A DNA stretch of 64,000 nucleotides from Nannocystis pusilla (lineage in GTDB: Bacteria; Myxococcota_A; Polyangia; Nannocystales; Nannocystaceae): positions 1 through 64,000 of the forward strand of contig NZ_JAIRAU010000001.1 of NCBI RefSeq assembly GCF_020073745.1, read 5' to 3'. Made by a program: the position numbers and the translations under genes. The stretch's first letter is position 1, and every line of letters begins with the position of its first letter. This document shows, one piece after another, positions 1 through 7,724 of this stretch. The notes under the pieces were generated by a model, which saw only the letters and a program-made list of their open reading frames with translations, ran no database searches and was not told the DNA's origin.

Positions 1-2
1 TG

Positions 3-122
3 TTCGAGCCGGCCGGGGTGGCGCGGATCCTCGGCGAGCACCGCCGCGGGGCGCGAGACCACGGGCCGCGGATCTGGTCGCTCATCGTGCTCGAGCAGTG
101 GCAGCGGATGTACTGCGACTGA
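3..122 (+). CDS. Asparagine synthetase (glutamine-hydrolysing), C-terminal fragment
   Basis: Only the last 39 codons are present because the gene enters from the left edge. The visible peptide has the ending typical of AsnB-type asparagine synthetases: a Leu-Gly-Glu-His stretch, then Asp-His-Gly, then a Trp-Ser-Leu ... Leu-Glu-Gln-Trp helix just before the stop. These enzymes use glutamine and ATP to amidate aspartate; in myxobacteria, paralogs also sit in biosynthetic clusters, so the substrate cannot be fixed from this tail. The gene is convergent with the YhaN-like gene, and a perfect 20-bp palindrome separates the two stops. Confidence 0.7.
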   Translation, partial: FEPAGVARILGEHRRGARDHGPRIWSLIVLEQWQRMYCD

Positions 123-133
123 ACTGATGAGAA

Positions 134-153
134 CCTCGGGACATGTCCCGAGG
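134..153. terminator. Perfect 20-bp palindrome between convergent genes
   Basis: CCTCGGGACATGTCCCGAGG is a perfect palindrome. It lies 11 bases after the asparagine synthetase stop and 5 bases beyond the stop of the opposing YhaN-like gene. It belongs to the GGACATGTCC family scattered through the window and is best read as a bidirectional terminator or protein-binding site. No T-run follows it. Confidence 0.55.
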
Positions 154-158
154 AGCAG

Positions 159-3100
159 TCAGGCCTCGGCGGCGCGCGGGATGGAGGCGGCGGGCGGGCC
201 GGGGAGCTCGACGACCTGCAGGTCGGCGCCGGTGTCGACGGTCTTGCGCGCGAGCTGCATGAGGTGGCGGTGGCAGGTGAGGAAGAGGATCTGGGTGGTG
301 CGGGCGACGTCGCGGAGGGCCTGCAGGGTGGTGGCGGCGCGGTCCTCGTCGAAGTTGACGAGCACGTCGTCCATCACGAGCGGGAGCGGCTCGTTGCGGT
401 CGCAGTAGTCGAGGACGTAGGCGAGGCGGAGGGCCAGGAACAGCTGCTCACGTGTCCCGAGGGACAGCTCGCTCGGGAGCCGGAGGCGGCCGCCGCGACC
501 GACGGCGGCGAGGGTGCCGGCCTCGGGCTGGGGGACGACGCGGAGGTGGCGGCCGCCGGTGATCGTGGCCAGCATCTCGGAGGTGTAGTGCAGGATGGCC
601 GACTCGTTCTCGCGGGCGTAGCGGTCGGTGACGCGGGCGAGCACCTGCTGGGCCAGCTGGACGAGGACGTAGCGGTCGACGTGCTGGGTGAGGTCGGCGC
701 CGAGAGCCTCGCACTCGGCGTTGAGGCGAGCGGCGCGGTCGCCCCCGAGGTGCTGGAGCTGGTTGTCGAGCTTGCCCTTCTGCTCGAGGGCGGCGGTGCG
801 GCGGCGCTCGAGCTCGGCGACGCGGCGGGCGAGCTCGTCGCGCTCGGCGACGAGGGCCTCGCGGCGCGCGACCTGCAGCTCGGCGTCGTAGCTGTCGCGC
901 GCCGGGCCGTCGCCGAGCGCGCGGGCCAGGCGCAGCGCGAGCTCGCTCTGGCGTCGCTGCAGGCGGGCGCGCTGAAGTGCTCGTTCGGACATGTCCAGAA
1001 GTTCAGGCGTGTCGCGGGCCCCGGCGCGGGCGGCCAGAGCCGCGAGCTCGTCGGCGGCGGCGGCCCGCGTCTCGGCGAGGGCGTCGCGCTCGCGCTGCTT
1101 GGTCTCGGCCTGCTCGCGCGCCTGGGCGGCGGCGGCGGCGGCGGTGCGGGCCTCGGCGAGCCGGCGGCTGAGGCGGTCGACGGTGTGCTCGGGGGCGAGG
1201 TCGTCGGCGGGCCGACCGAGGCGCGCGAGGAGGGCGGACAGCTCGGCGTCGAAGCCGGCGAGGAGGGCCTCGCCGCGGACCAGCGCCTCGCGGCGGGCCT
1301 CGAGCGAGACGAGCTTTTGGGACATGTCCTCGAGGGCATCGATGCGGGCGAGCGCGGCGTCGGGCTCGAGGTCGGCGGGCAGGCCGAGAGCGACGAGGAG
1401 GGCGGACAGCGCGGCGCGGATGTCGGCGAGCTCGCGCGTGAGGGCGGCGTGGGCGGCGTGGCCGCGGGCGACGGCGCTCTCGAGGCCGGCGAGGCGGGCG
1501 GAGGCGGCTTCGAGGCGGGCGCGGGCGGCCATGGCGGAGCGCTCGCGCTCGCGGAGGCCCTGCGCGAGCGCGGTGAGGCCGGCGCCGGGCCAGGAGAGGC
1601 GGCGTTGCAGGCGGGCGGTGAATTCGTCGAGCGCGGGGCGCAGGCGGCGGGCCGCGTCCTCGTGACGGACGATCTCCGCGGCGAGGTCGCGCAGCGCCGT
1701 GGCGTCGCGGCACCACGGGATCATCGCCGCCGGCGGGCCGGGGGAGATCCGCGACGGCCGCCACAGCGCGGCCCAGTCGGCGGCCCAGCGCTCCTCGGCG
1801 CGGGTGGCCGCGGCGAGGCGCTCGCGGGCGCGGGCGAGGTCTTGCTCGGCCTGATCGATCTGGCGGAGGAGGCCTGTCTTTTTGGCCAGGACGTCGGCGG
1901 CGTCGCGCAGGCGGTCGGCGAGGTCGTCGGCGTGGGCCACGGCGCGCTCGAAGCGGCGCACCAGTTGGCGGCGACTGCCGGCGGTGTCGGGGCCCGGGTC
2001 GGCCTCCTCGGCGCCGGCGAACAGCGCGCCGAAGCTCTCCTGGCCCTGCAGGCGCCGGCGGACCTCCTGCCAGACCTCCTCGCGGCGGGCGCGGGCGGTG
2101 GTGAGGGCGTCCGGGTCGGGCAGGTCGGCGGCGGCGAGCGCCGCCAGCTCGCCGCGCAGGCGGGCGAGGTCGTCGGTCTCTCGAGACAGGTCGGAAAGAG
2201 CAGCCCGACGCTCGCGCTCGAGGTCGAGGGCGCGGGCGTGGTGGTCGTCGAGCTCGGCCGGGCGCGGCAGCGGGACGGCGGCCAGCTCGGCGGCGGGCAC
2301 CGGCGGGTGGAGGCGCAGCAGCCCGAGCTCGAGGTCGCTGCGCAGGCGGACGAGGGCGAGCTCCTGGCGGTCGAGCTCGGCCCGCCGGGCCAGGACGTCC
2401 TCGAGCTCGGCGAGCAGGGCGCTGTCCTCGAGGTCCGGCGCGGCGGCGGCGAGGTCGGCCAGGCCGGCGCGCAAGGTCGACAGCTCGGCCTCGTCGTCGG
2501 CCAGGCCGCGCGCGGCCAGCAGCAGCTCCTGACGCGCCCGCTGCCAGCGGGTGGCGAGGGCGCGCAGGCGGTCGAGCTCGTGCGGCTGGATGGCCCATCG
2601 GGCATGCTCTTCGGGACGTGTCCCGGGAGACATGGTGGAGAGGACAGCCTGCAGCGCCTCGGCCTCGCGGGCCAGGCGCTCGCGCTCGCGCGGGATCACG
2701 AGCCGCTGCTCGGTGGCGGCCTCGACGCGACGGACGAGCCGCTCGACGGCGCCGGCCTCGGCGAGCAGGGCCGGATCGGCGGCGGGCTGGTCGGCGCGCG
2801 CGAGCAGGCGCGCGAGCTCGGCATCGAGGGCGCGCAGCTGGGCGTCGGCGGCGACGAGGTCGCCATGCCGCAGGCGGGCCCGCTCGGCGGCGGGCTCGTC
2901 GAGCTCGGTGCGCAGCGACGGATCGGCGAGGGCGCGCACGAGGCCGAGGTGCTCGTGAAAGTCCTCGAAGGCCGCGAGCAAGGTGCGCAGCCGGGCCTCG
3001 CGCTCGCGCAGACGCACGAGCTCGGCCTCGGCGCGCTCGGCCTCGTCGCGCGCGGTGGCGAGGCCGGTGGTGAGCGCGGCGTACTGCGGCTGCGCGAACA

Positions 3101-3710
3101 TGGCGTCGCGCAGGGCGAGCTTGGCGTCGCGCAGCTGGGTGAGGCCGCGGTTGATCGCGGGGTTCTTGCCCTTGGCCTTGAACAGCGCCTCGCTCTCGCT
3201 CTGCAGGCCGGCGAGAGCGCCGCGGATCTTTTCGGCGCTGCCCCCGAGCGCGCCGCCGCCGAGCAGCTCGGACAGTCCGGCGACCTGCAAGACGTCGGAG
3301 CCCTGCTGCAGGTCGGCGTGGGTGAAGCCGAAGATCGCGCGGTAGAGCTCCTCGGTGATGGCGCCGAAGTAGCGCCCGAACCGCGCGGCGTCGAGCGGGA
3401 CCTCGCCGGCGTCGCTGTGCAAGCTGCCGGCGAGCGAGTCCTTGCGCTTCTTGAGGCGAGTGACATGCAGCCGCTGCCCGGCGCTGTCCCGCAGGACCGC
3501 TCGCAGGGCGATCGCGCGGTAGTCGTACTCGAAGGCGTAGGGGGTGCGCTCGTCGACGCCGAAGAGGAGGCCGTGCAGGGCGCGCAAGAGGGTGGTCTTG
3601 CCGGCCTCGTTGGGGCCGTAAATGACGACGAGACCTGGCCCTCCGGGCAGGTCGATGTCGAGCGACTCGAAGTGGCCGAAGCGCTCGACTGTCAGGCGTT
3701 CAAAGCGCAT
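159..3710 (-). CDS. YhaN/SbcC-like AAA ATPase with long coiled coil
   Basis: This 1183-residue SMC/Rad50-type ATPase is probably the partner of the YhaO-like nuclease upstream. The N-terminus is the usual YhaN opening (Met-Arg-Phe-Glu-Arg-Leu ... Phe-Gly), with Walker A GPNEAGKT at residues 32-39. A long Glu/Ala/Arg/Leu-rich coiled coil fills roughly residues 190-1020. The C-terminal lobe carries an ABC-type signature (SLGTREQLFLALRLA), a Walker B (LPLVMDD) and a switch histidine (LTCHRH). I chose the ATG at 3710 because the family's conserved start falls there; the reading frame stays open for another 471 codons through the upstream repeats, which is an artefact of GC-rich sequence. Three palindromes of the GGACATGTCC family are embedded in the coding sequence (near 988, 1321 and 2612), in coiled-coil regions. 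Assignment to YhaN rather than SbcC rests on length and N-terminus. Confidence 0.85.
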   Translation of the reverse strand: MRFERLTVERFGHFESLDIDLPGGPGLVVIYGPNEAGKTTLLRALHGLLFGVDERTPYAFEYDYRAIALRAVLRDSAGQRLHVTRLKKRKDSLAGSLHSDAGEVPLDAARFGRYFGAITEELYRAIFGFTHADLQQGSDVLQVAGLSELLGGGALGGSAEKIRGALAGLQSESEALFKAKGKNPAINRGLTQLRDAKLALRDAMFAQPQYAALTTGLATARDEAERAEAELVRLREREARLRTLLAAFEDFHEHLGLVRALADPSLRTELDEPAAERARLRHGDLVAADAQLRALDAELARLLARADQPAADPALLAEAGAVERLVRRVEAATEQRLVIPRERERLAREAEALQAVLSTMSPGTRPEEHARWAIQPHELDRLRALATRWQRARQELLLAARGLADDEAELSTLRAGLADLAAAAPDLEDSALLAELEDVLARRAELDRQELALVRLRSDLELGLLRLHPPVPAAELAAVPLPRPAELDDHHARALDLERERRAALSDLSRETDDLARLRGELAALAAADLPDPDALTTARARREEVWQEVRRRLQGQESFGALFAGAEEADPGPDTAGSRRQLVRRFERAVAHADDLADRLRDAADVLAKKTGLLRQIDQAEQDLARARERLAAATRAEERWAADWAALWRPSRISPGPPAAMIPWCRDATALRDLAAEIVRHEDAARRLRPALDEFTARLQRRLSWPGAGLTALAQGLRERERSAMAARARLEAASARLAGLESAVARGHAAHAALTRELADIRAALSALLVALGLPADLEPDAALARIDALEDMSQKLVSLEARREALVRGEALLAGFDAELSALLARLGRPADDLAPEHTVDRLSRRLAEARTAAAAAAQAREQAETKQRERDALAETRAAAADELAALAARAGARDTPELLDMSERALQRARLQRRQSELALRLARALGDGPARDSYDAELQVARREALVAERDELARRVAELERRRTAALEQKGKLDNQLQHLGGDRAARLNAECEALGADLTQHVDRYVLVQLAQQVLARVTDRYARENESAILHYTSEMLATITGGRHLRVVPQPEAGTLAAVGRGGRLRLPSELSLGTREQLFLALRLAYVLDYCDRNEPLPLVMDDVLVNFDEDRAATTLQALRDVARTTQILFLTCHRHLMQLARKTVDTGADLQVVELPGPPAASIPRAAEA

Positions 3711-3730
3711 GGATCGGGGGGACCGTTGCT

Positions 3731-3812
3731 GCTTCGAGGAGAGGCTCGTGCCGGCGAGTTGGTGCTTCGAGGAGAGGATCGTGCCGGCGAGTTGGTGCTT
3801 CGAGGAGAGTGG
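3731..3812. repeat. 33-bp tandem repeats upstream of yhaN-like start
   Basis: Units beginning GCTTCGAGGAGAG start at 3731, 3764 and 3797 with a period of exactly 33 bases; a fourth copy appears at 4160 in the second half of the larger duplication. They lie 20 bases upstream of the YhaN-like start codon, in its probable leader. Confidence 0.8.
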
Positions 3813-3869
3813 TGGGGGCGCGGAGGGTTGGGCCGATGCGGGGGCGCGGGGCGGCGGGAGAGCGTGGAG

Positions 3870-4037
3870 GGGCGGGCCGGGCGCGGCGAGAACGGGTCCC
3901 TCGCGACGCGAGACCTGCCATGCCAGATGCTCGACGCCGATGTGGTGTTTGGGACATGTCCGAAGATTGGCTCGGCGTCTGCGCGTCAGGCACGGGGCCC
4001 CTCGCTGCGTCCCATTCTCGCCGCGCCCGGCCCGCCC
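3870..4037. repeat. Long inverted repeat, copy A
   Basis: This 168-bp element has outer arms beginning GGGCGGGCCGGGCGCGGCGA at 3870 whose reverse complement ends at 4037; 26 of 27 outer positions pair. An inner partial helix includes CATGCC paired with GGCATG, and a GGACATGTCC palindrome (3952-3961) sits near the centre. In the minus-strand transcript the single outer mismatch becomes a G-U wobble, which hints that the minus strand is the structured RNA, if one is made. Confidence 0.85.
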
Positions 4038-4232
4038 AGCGGAGAGCGTCTCGGGCCCCGCTCGGCGTGATGCGGAGAGCGTCGTGCCGGCGTGAATCGA
4101 GAGGGGTGAGCTCGCAGAGAAATGGGCCGATGCGGAGAGCGTCGCGCCGGCGAGTTGGTGCTTCGAGGAGAGTGGTGGGGGCGCGGAGGGTTGGGCCGAT
4201 GCGGGGGCGCGGGGCGGCGGGAGAGCGTGGAG

Positions 4233-4400
4233 GGGCGGGCCGGGCGCGGCGAGAACGGGTCCCTCGCGACGCGAGACCTGCCATGCCAGATGCTCGACGC
4301 CGATGTGGTGTTTGGGACATGTCCGAAGATTGGCCCGGCGTCTGCGCGTCAGGCACGGGGCCCCTCGCTGCGTCCCATTCTCGCCGCGCCCGGCCTGCCC
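4233..4400. repeat. Long inverted repeat, copy B
   Basis: Second copy of the element, inside the second unit of the tandem duplication. It matches copy A except for a few bases; a C-to-T change in the right arm breaks one more pair, as expected of a duplicate not yet repaired by selection or conversion. The central palindrome GGACATGTCC is intact at 4315-4324. Confidence 0.85.
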
Positions 4401-4813
4401 AGCGGAGAGCGTCTCGGGCCCCGCTCGGCGTGATGCGGAGAGCGTCGCGCCGGCGGCATTGTGCCGCGAGGAGGTAGCGACATGCGTCTCGCGCTCTGTT
4501 CGATGCGAGACGACGATCAGCGTCGCGTTGCCGGGCTGCCTGAAGTGATGATATGAGGTGTCTCTCAGGACATGCTCGGGGGGGCAGCCGAGGTGCAGGG
4601 CCGTGGCGAAGTTGCGCGGCGAGAACGGGGCGCGACCATCGCGGCGGACGCACCGGTGTGAGGCCGACTTTCGGACATGTCCTCTCGAGCACATTGCGGC
4701 GAGCGCGAGGCGAAATGGGCTTCGGTGAGGGGGTCCATGCCTGAGGCGCAGATGCAGGAACGCTCTTCGAGCATGTCCTACCGGATAGGCCAGGTCGAGC
4801 ACCGGGCGGCGAG

Positions 4814-4891
4814 GTCCGGCGTGCCTGACGTGCAGACACGGGATGAATCTTCGGACATGCTCTTGCGAGCAGGGTGTGTCGAACGCCGGAC
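4814..4891. repeat. Short hairpin relative of the long inverted repeats
   Basis: Nine-base perfect arms (GTCCGGCGT at 4814 and ACGCCGGAC ending at 4891) enclose a core with the family's usual inner words and a degenerate central GGACATGCTC. It looks like a decayed or minimal version of the adjacent long elements. Confidence 0.6.
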
Positions 4892-4953
4892 GAGGTAGGT
4901 GTCGGCGGGAGGTCGTTGCGCGGACGGAAGCGGGGCCGGCGACGATCTTCGCG

Positions 4954-5120
4954 GGGCGGGGCGGGGGCGGCGAGAATGGGACGCAGCGAGGGGCCCCATG
5001 CCTGACGCGCAGACGCGGGATCGATCGCCGGACACGCCCTGTCGAACACTCCGCGTCGAGCATCTGGCATGGCAGGTCTCGCGTCGCGAGGGACCCGTTC
5101 TCGCCGCCCCCGCCCCGACC
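4954..5120. repeat. Long inverted repeat, copy C (opposite orientation)
   Basis: This 167-bp copy lies in inverted orientation relative to A and B. Its arms contain CGGGGCGGGGGCGGCGAGAA and the matching complement, so the outer helix differs from copy A on both sides. The loop is not GGACATGTCC but GGACACGCCCTGTC, with GACA/TGTC able to pair. It is nearly the reverse complement of copy D at 47 kb. Confidence 0.85.
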
Positions 5121-5145
5121 CACCCAGGTCTTTCACGGCCCCGCG

Positions 5146-5372
5146 TTCGCGGAGCGGAGAGGCTTTATGCACGGCCTCGCATTCGCGAAACGGAGAGGGT
5201 CGCGGCGCGGGGTCGCGTTCGCGGAGCGGAGAGGGTCGCGGCGAGGGGTCGCGTTCGCGGAGCGGAGAGGCTCCATGCACGGCCTCCCATTCACGGAGCG
5301 GAGAGGGGTCGCGTTCGCGGAGCGGAGAGGCTCGCGGGGCGGGGTCGTGTTCGCGGAGCGGAGCGGACTGTC
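5146..5372. repeat. 36-bp-period tandem array
   Basis: Seven units containing variants of TTCGCGGAGCGGAGAGG start at 5146, 5182, 5218, 5254, 5290, 5314 and 5350, giving a period of 36 except for one 24-base step. The units are contiguous and imperfect, so this is not a CRISPR array. The array lies downstream of the YhaO-like stop, before the long inverted repeats. Confidence 0.8.
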
Positions 5373-5450
5373 CTTGCGGACATGTTCCCGAGGTCAGGGC
5401 TCCGGGCGCGCGGAGCTGCGCAGGGCGGCGCGCTCGCATCGGCTGGCAGG

Positions 5451-6758
5451 TCATTGGACGTCGGGGTGCGTGCTCGAGCGAAGAGGGGCCGGGTCTTGCG
5501 CGGTCAGGTGAGGCGTCGCGCGGGGCCCCGGGAGGTCGGGGGCGAGCAGGCCGAGCAGGAGGGCCTCGACCTCGGAGAGGCGCGCGGCGAGGCGTTCGGG
5601 GTCGTCGGGGCGCACGCCGAGGTAGGGGGCGACGAGCGAGCCGAGCGAGGCGAGCGCCGGGCCGTACTCGGCGAGGCGCGACGGATCGCTCGCCAGGGCC
5701 TGCAGCTCGTCGCGCAGCGCTTGGTGCAGCGCGAGCAGCTCGCCCGTCTCGGTCTCGGCGGGAGGGCGCGTGCGGAAGCGGACCTGCTCGATCCACACGT
5801 CGCCGAGGTCGGCCGCGATCGCTCGCGCCTGGGCCGCGAACGGCTCGGGGTGCGCGGCCAGGCGCGCGTGCAGGTGCGTCGCGCCGTCGACGAGGACGCG
5901 CGCGAGCACGGGTCGACCGCCCGCCTCGAAGACGACCTGCTGCAGGCGCATGCGCAGGGTGCCGAGGAGGTCGTCGGTGTCGGCCGCGTTGGCGGCGGCG
6001 AGGCCGACTTCGGCCCAGCGGAGGACGTCGAGGTCGCGGTGGGCGACGTCGCGGATCTTCAGGTTGTCGACTTCGAAGACGGTGCAGCCGCGCGGGCCGA
6101 CCTCGTGGGCGTGACGGCCCTGGAGGTTGCCAGGGTAGACGACCCAGGGGTCGCTGTGGAGGATGCTGCGCTTGTGGACATGTCCCAAAGCCCAGTAATC
6201 GTAGTTGCGGCGGACCAGCTGCTGGACGGTGCAGGGGGCGTAGTTGCTGTGCTCGGCGGCGCCGATGGCGTTGGTGTGGAGGACGCCGATGTTGACGAGG
6301 TCGCGCCGCCGCTCGGGGTAGAACTCGGCGAGGTTGTCCTCGACGCTGCGGTTGCCGTAGCTCTGGCCGTGGACGGCGAGGCCGAGGTCGGGCAGCTCGA
6401 GGGTGCCGGCCGCCTCGACCGGGAAGGTGTGGACGTGCTCGGGCAGGGGGATGTGGCGGGCGAGCACGGACTCGGCGTCGTGGTTGCCGCGGACCATGAC
6501 GACGCGGGTGCCGACGTCGCGCAGGCGGGCGAGCTCGCGGACGAAGAAGAGGCCGGTGTTGAAGTCGCGCCACTCGCCGTCGAACACGTCGCCGGCGAGG
6601 ATCAGGAGGGCGGCCTGGTCTTCGAGACAGGTGTCGACGAGGCGGCTGAAGGCGCGACGGGTGGCCAGGCGGATGTCGTCGACGGGCGCGCCCTCGATGC
6701 GACCGAGCCCGCGGAGCGGGCTGTCGATGTGCAGGTCGGCGGCGTGGATGACCCTCAT
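5451..6758 (-). CDS. YhaO/SbcD-like DNA repair metallophosphoesterase
   Basis: This 435-residue calcineurin-like phosphoesterase is the expected nuclease partner of the YhaN-like ATPase. Metal-binding motifs appear in order: DLH at residues 8-10, GDVFDG, GNHDAES, LHTNA and GHVH. The ATG at 6758 starts exactly at the family's conserved N-terminus (Met-Arg-Val-Ile-His-Ala-Ala-Asp-Leu-His); the longer upstream frame has no conserved sequence. The codons for the catalytic GHVH are part of a GGACATGTCCC palindrome near 6176, so here the repeat and the active site coincide. SbcCD relatives open and trim DNA ends, hairpins and palindromes, which is notable beside a block of long inverted repeats. 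Confidence 0.88.
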   Translation of the reverse strand: MRVIHAADLHIDSPLRGLGRIEGAPVDDIRLATRRAFSRLVDTCLEDQAALLILAGDVFDGEWRDFNTGLFFVRELARLRDVGTRVVMVRGNHDAESVLARHIPLPEHVHTFPVEAAGTLELPDLGLAVHGQSYGNRSVEDNLAEFYPERRRDLVNIGVLHTNAIGAAEHSNYAPCTVQQLVRRNYDYWALGHVHKRSILHSDPWVVYPGNLQGRHAHEVGPRGCTVFEVDNLKIRDVAHRDLDVLRWAEVGLAAANAADTDDLLGTLRMRLQQVVFEAGGRPVLARVLVDGATHLHARLAAHPEPFAAQARAIAADLGDVWIEQVRFRTRPPAETETGELLALHQALRDELQALASDPSRLAEYGPALASLGSLVAPYLGVRPDDPERLAARLSEVEALLLGLLAPDLPGPRATPHLTAQDPAPLRSSTHPDVQ

Positions 6759-7189
6759 CCCCGGTGACGGTGGCACCTTTGATCGCGGGGTGCCAGCGCG
6801 GCCGGGCTCAGGCGGCGCCGCCGCGGTCATGGATCGAAGTCGGCGGAGATTGGGGCCCAGAGCTCCCTGGGGGCCGATCTCCAGGGCCGCGTCGATCGGC
6901 CGACGAGATCTTTCTTGCTCACGTGACGGAGGAATTCCCGGGTGGCGCCCCGGCGGCGCGGACGGCGTGGCCGGGGTCGGGCAGAGCCGCAGGAAGACGC
7001 GCGGCCGAGGCGATAGCATCCGCCGGGTCGTGAGATCGTGGACCCCCGCTCCTGCGTATGTGCCCAGGCCGGAACAACCGCGAGCCCGACGCGTCGCGGA
7101 GAAATCACATGTCCCGAGCGACACGTCGCCGGACCGGGTGATGCGCGTGCAACAGACCGAGAATTCACGGAAGAAACTGGTGAGCGGCG
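6759..7189. other. Intergenic stretch without a recognisable gene
   Basis: About 430 bases upstream of the YhaO-like gene. I see short inverted repeats around 6855-6885 (GGGCCC/GGGCCCC type) and one palindrome-family word, CACATGTCCC, near 7106, but no conserved protein in any frame and no clear promoter. It should contain the promoter of the yhaO-like gene. Confidence 0.5.
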
Positions 7190-7640
7190 CTGGCGGCGGC
7201 GGGTCTGTTGGGCGAGGGGCTGTGGGAGATCCGCGGGCGGGCCGAGAGCGAGGCCGCGCCGAGGCCGGCGGGGCCGGGGACGCGCGGCCAGGTCGGCAGG
7301 TTCGAGCCGCGACCGGAGATGCCTTCGCTCGACCCGCGGGGACGGTGCGAGACGCCCGGGGACGACCCGTGGCGGGCGCGTCCGCGCGGTCGAATCGGTG
7401 GGCGGCGAGCGAGACGCGGCGGCCGACGGGCGTGGCGGGCGAGCGCGGCGGCCACGACCTCATCGAGGGGCTGTTCGCGGTCCGCCACGAGGTGACGGGG
7501 CGCGCGCCGGGCTTCGTGCCGGAGATCTACGATTTCGGCGAGGGTCGTGAGGCGATCGATCTGCGGGCGGCGATGGAGGCGCCGGCGATCGACATCGCGC
7601 TCGAGGACGGCGGGGTCAGGCACGGCGGTGACCCTCAATC
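7190..7640 (+). pseudogene. Truncated, frameshifted paralog of the two regulatory-like/PDZ proteins
   Basis: The translated fragments match the N-terminal third of the two intact genes that follow: the Gly-Thr-Val-Arg-Asp ... Gly-x-Pro-Val-Ala-Gly-Ala motif, the segment LIEGLFAVRHEV, then IDLRAAMEAPAIDIALEDGGV, equivalent to the intact IDLRPKMEAVGIDVSLEDDGV. The match is spread over more than one frame in its first half, has lost the transmembrane start, and stops abruptly near 7640 just before a cluster of short palindromes. I read it as the decayed first member of a three-copy tandem family. Confidence 0.75.
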
Positions 7641-7724
7641 TGGCGCGCACGGGGCGGGCAGGCGCAATAAACATGTTTAAAAAGACATGCACGATGGGGC
7701 ATGTGCGAAAGGGCAGGCAAATTC

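Larger units (their letters stand above)
3781..4455. repeat. Tandem duplication, 312-bp units 51 bp apart
   Basis: Positions 3781-4092 recur almost unchanged at 4144-4455 (offset 363). Only a few single-base differences are visible, for example at 3782/4145 and in the right arm of the contained inverted repeat. Each unit carries one complete long inverted repeat. The near identity suggests a recent duplication. Confidence 0.85.
3711..5450. repeat. Repeat-filled spacer between yhaO-like and yhaN-like genes
   Basis: About 1.74 kb separate two genes that are normally adjacent or overlapping. The spacer is made almost entirely of repeats: 33-bp tandem units, a tandem duplication, three full long inverted repeats, at least one shorter hairpin, degenerate partial copies around 4560-4800 and a 36-bp-period array. 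All frames look open because of base composition, but I see no recognisable protein in any of them. Both flanking genes point left, so an operon transcript would have to cross this block. Confidence 0.85.

Noticed and set aside
134..153. GGACATGTCC equals the eukaryotic p53 half-site consensus
   Set aside because: Coincidental; bacteria have no p53, and the distribution at gene ends suggests another role.
3870..5120. Long inverted repeats as ends of an insertion sequence
   Set aside because: The two arms are only about 110 bases apart with no coding capacity, and no transposase gene lies between or near copies; a non-autonomous element remains possible but is not shown.
159..5123. A 1654-codon minus-strand frame reading through the repeats into the YhaN-like gene
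   Set aside because: The conserved protein starts at 3710; the upstream 471 codons are Arg/Pro/Ala-rich repeat translation with no family match, open only because of GC content.
5146..5372. Possible CRISPR array (36-bp periodic repeats)
   Set aside because: Units are contiguous, imperfect and have no spacers between identical repeats; no cas genes are nearby.
6827..7168. A 113-codon minus-strand frame in the yhaO upstream gap
   Set aside because: No conserved sequence, no start signal and repeat-like composition.
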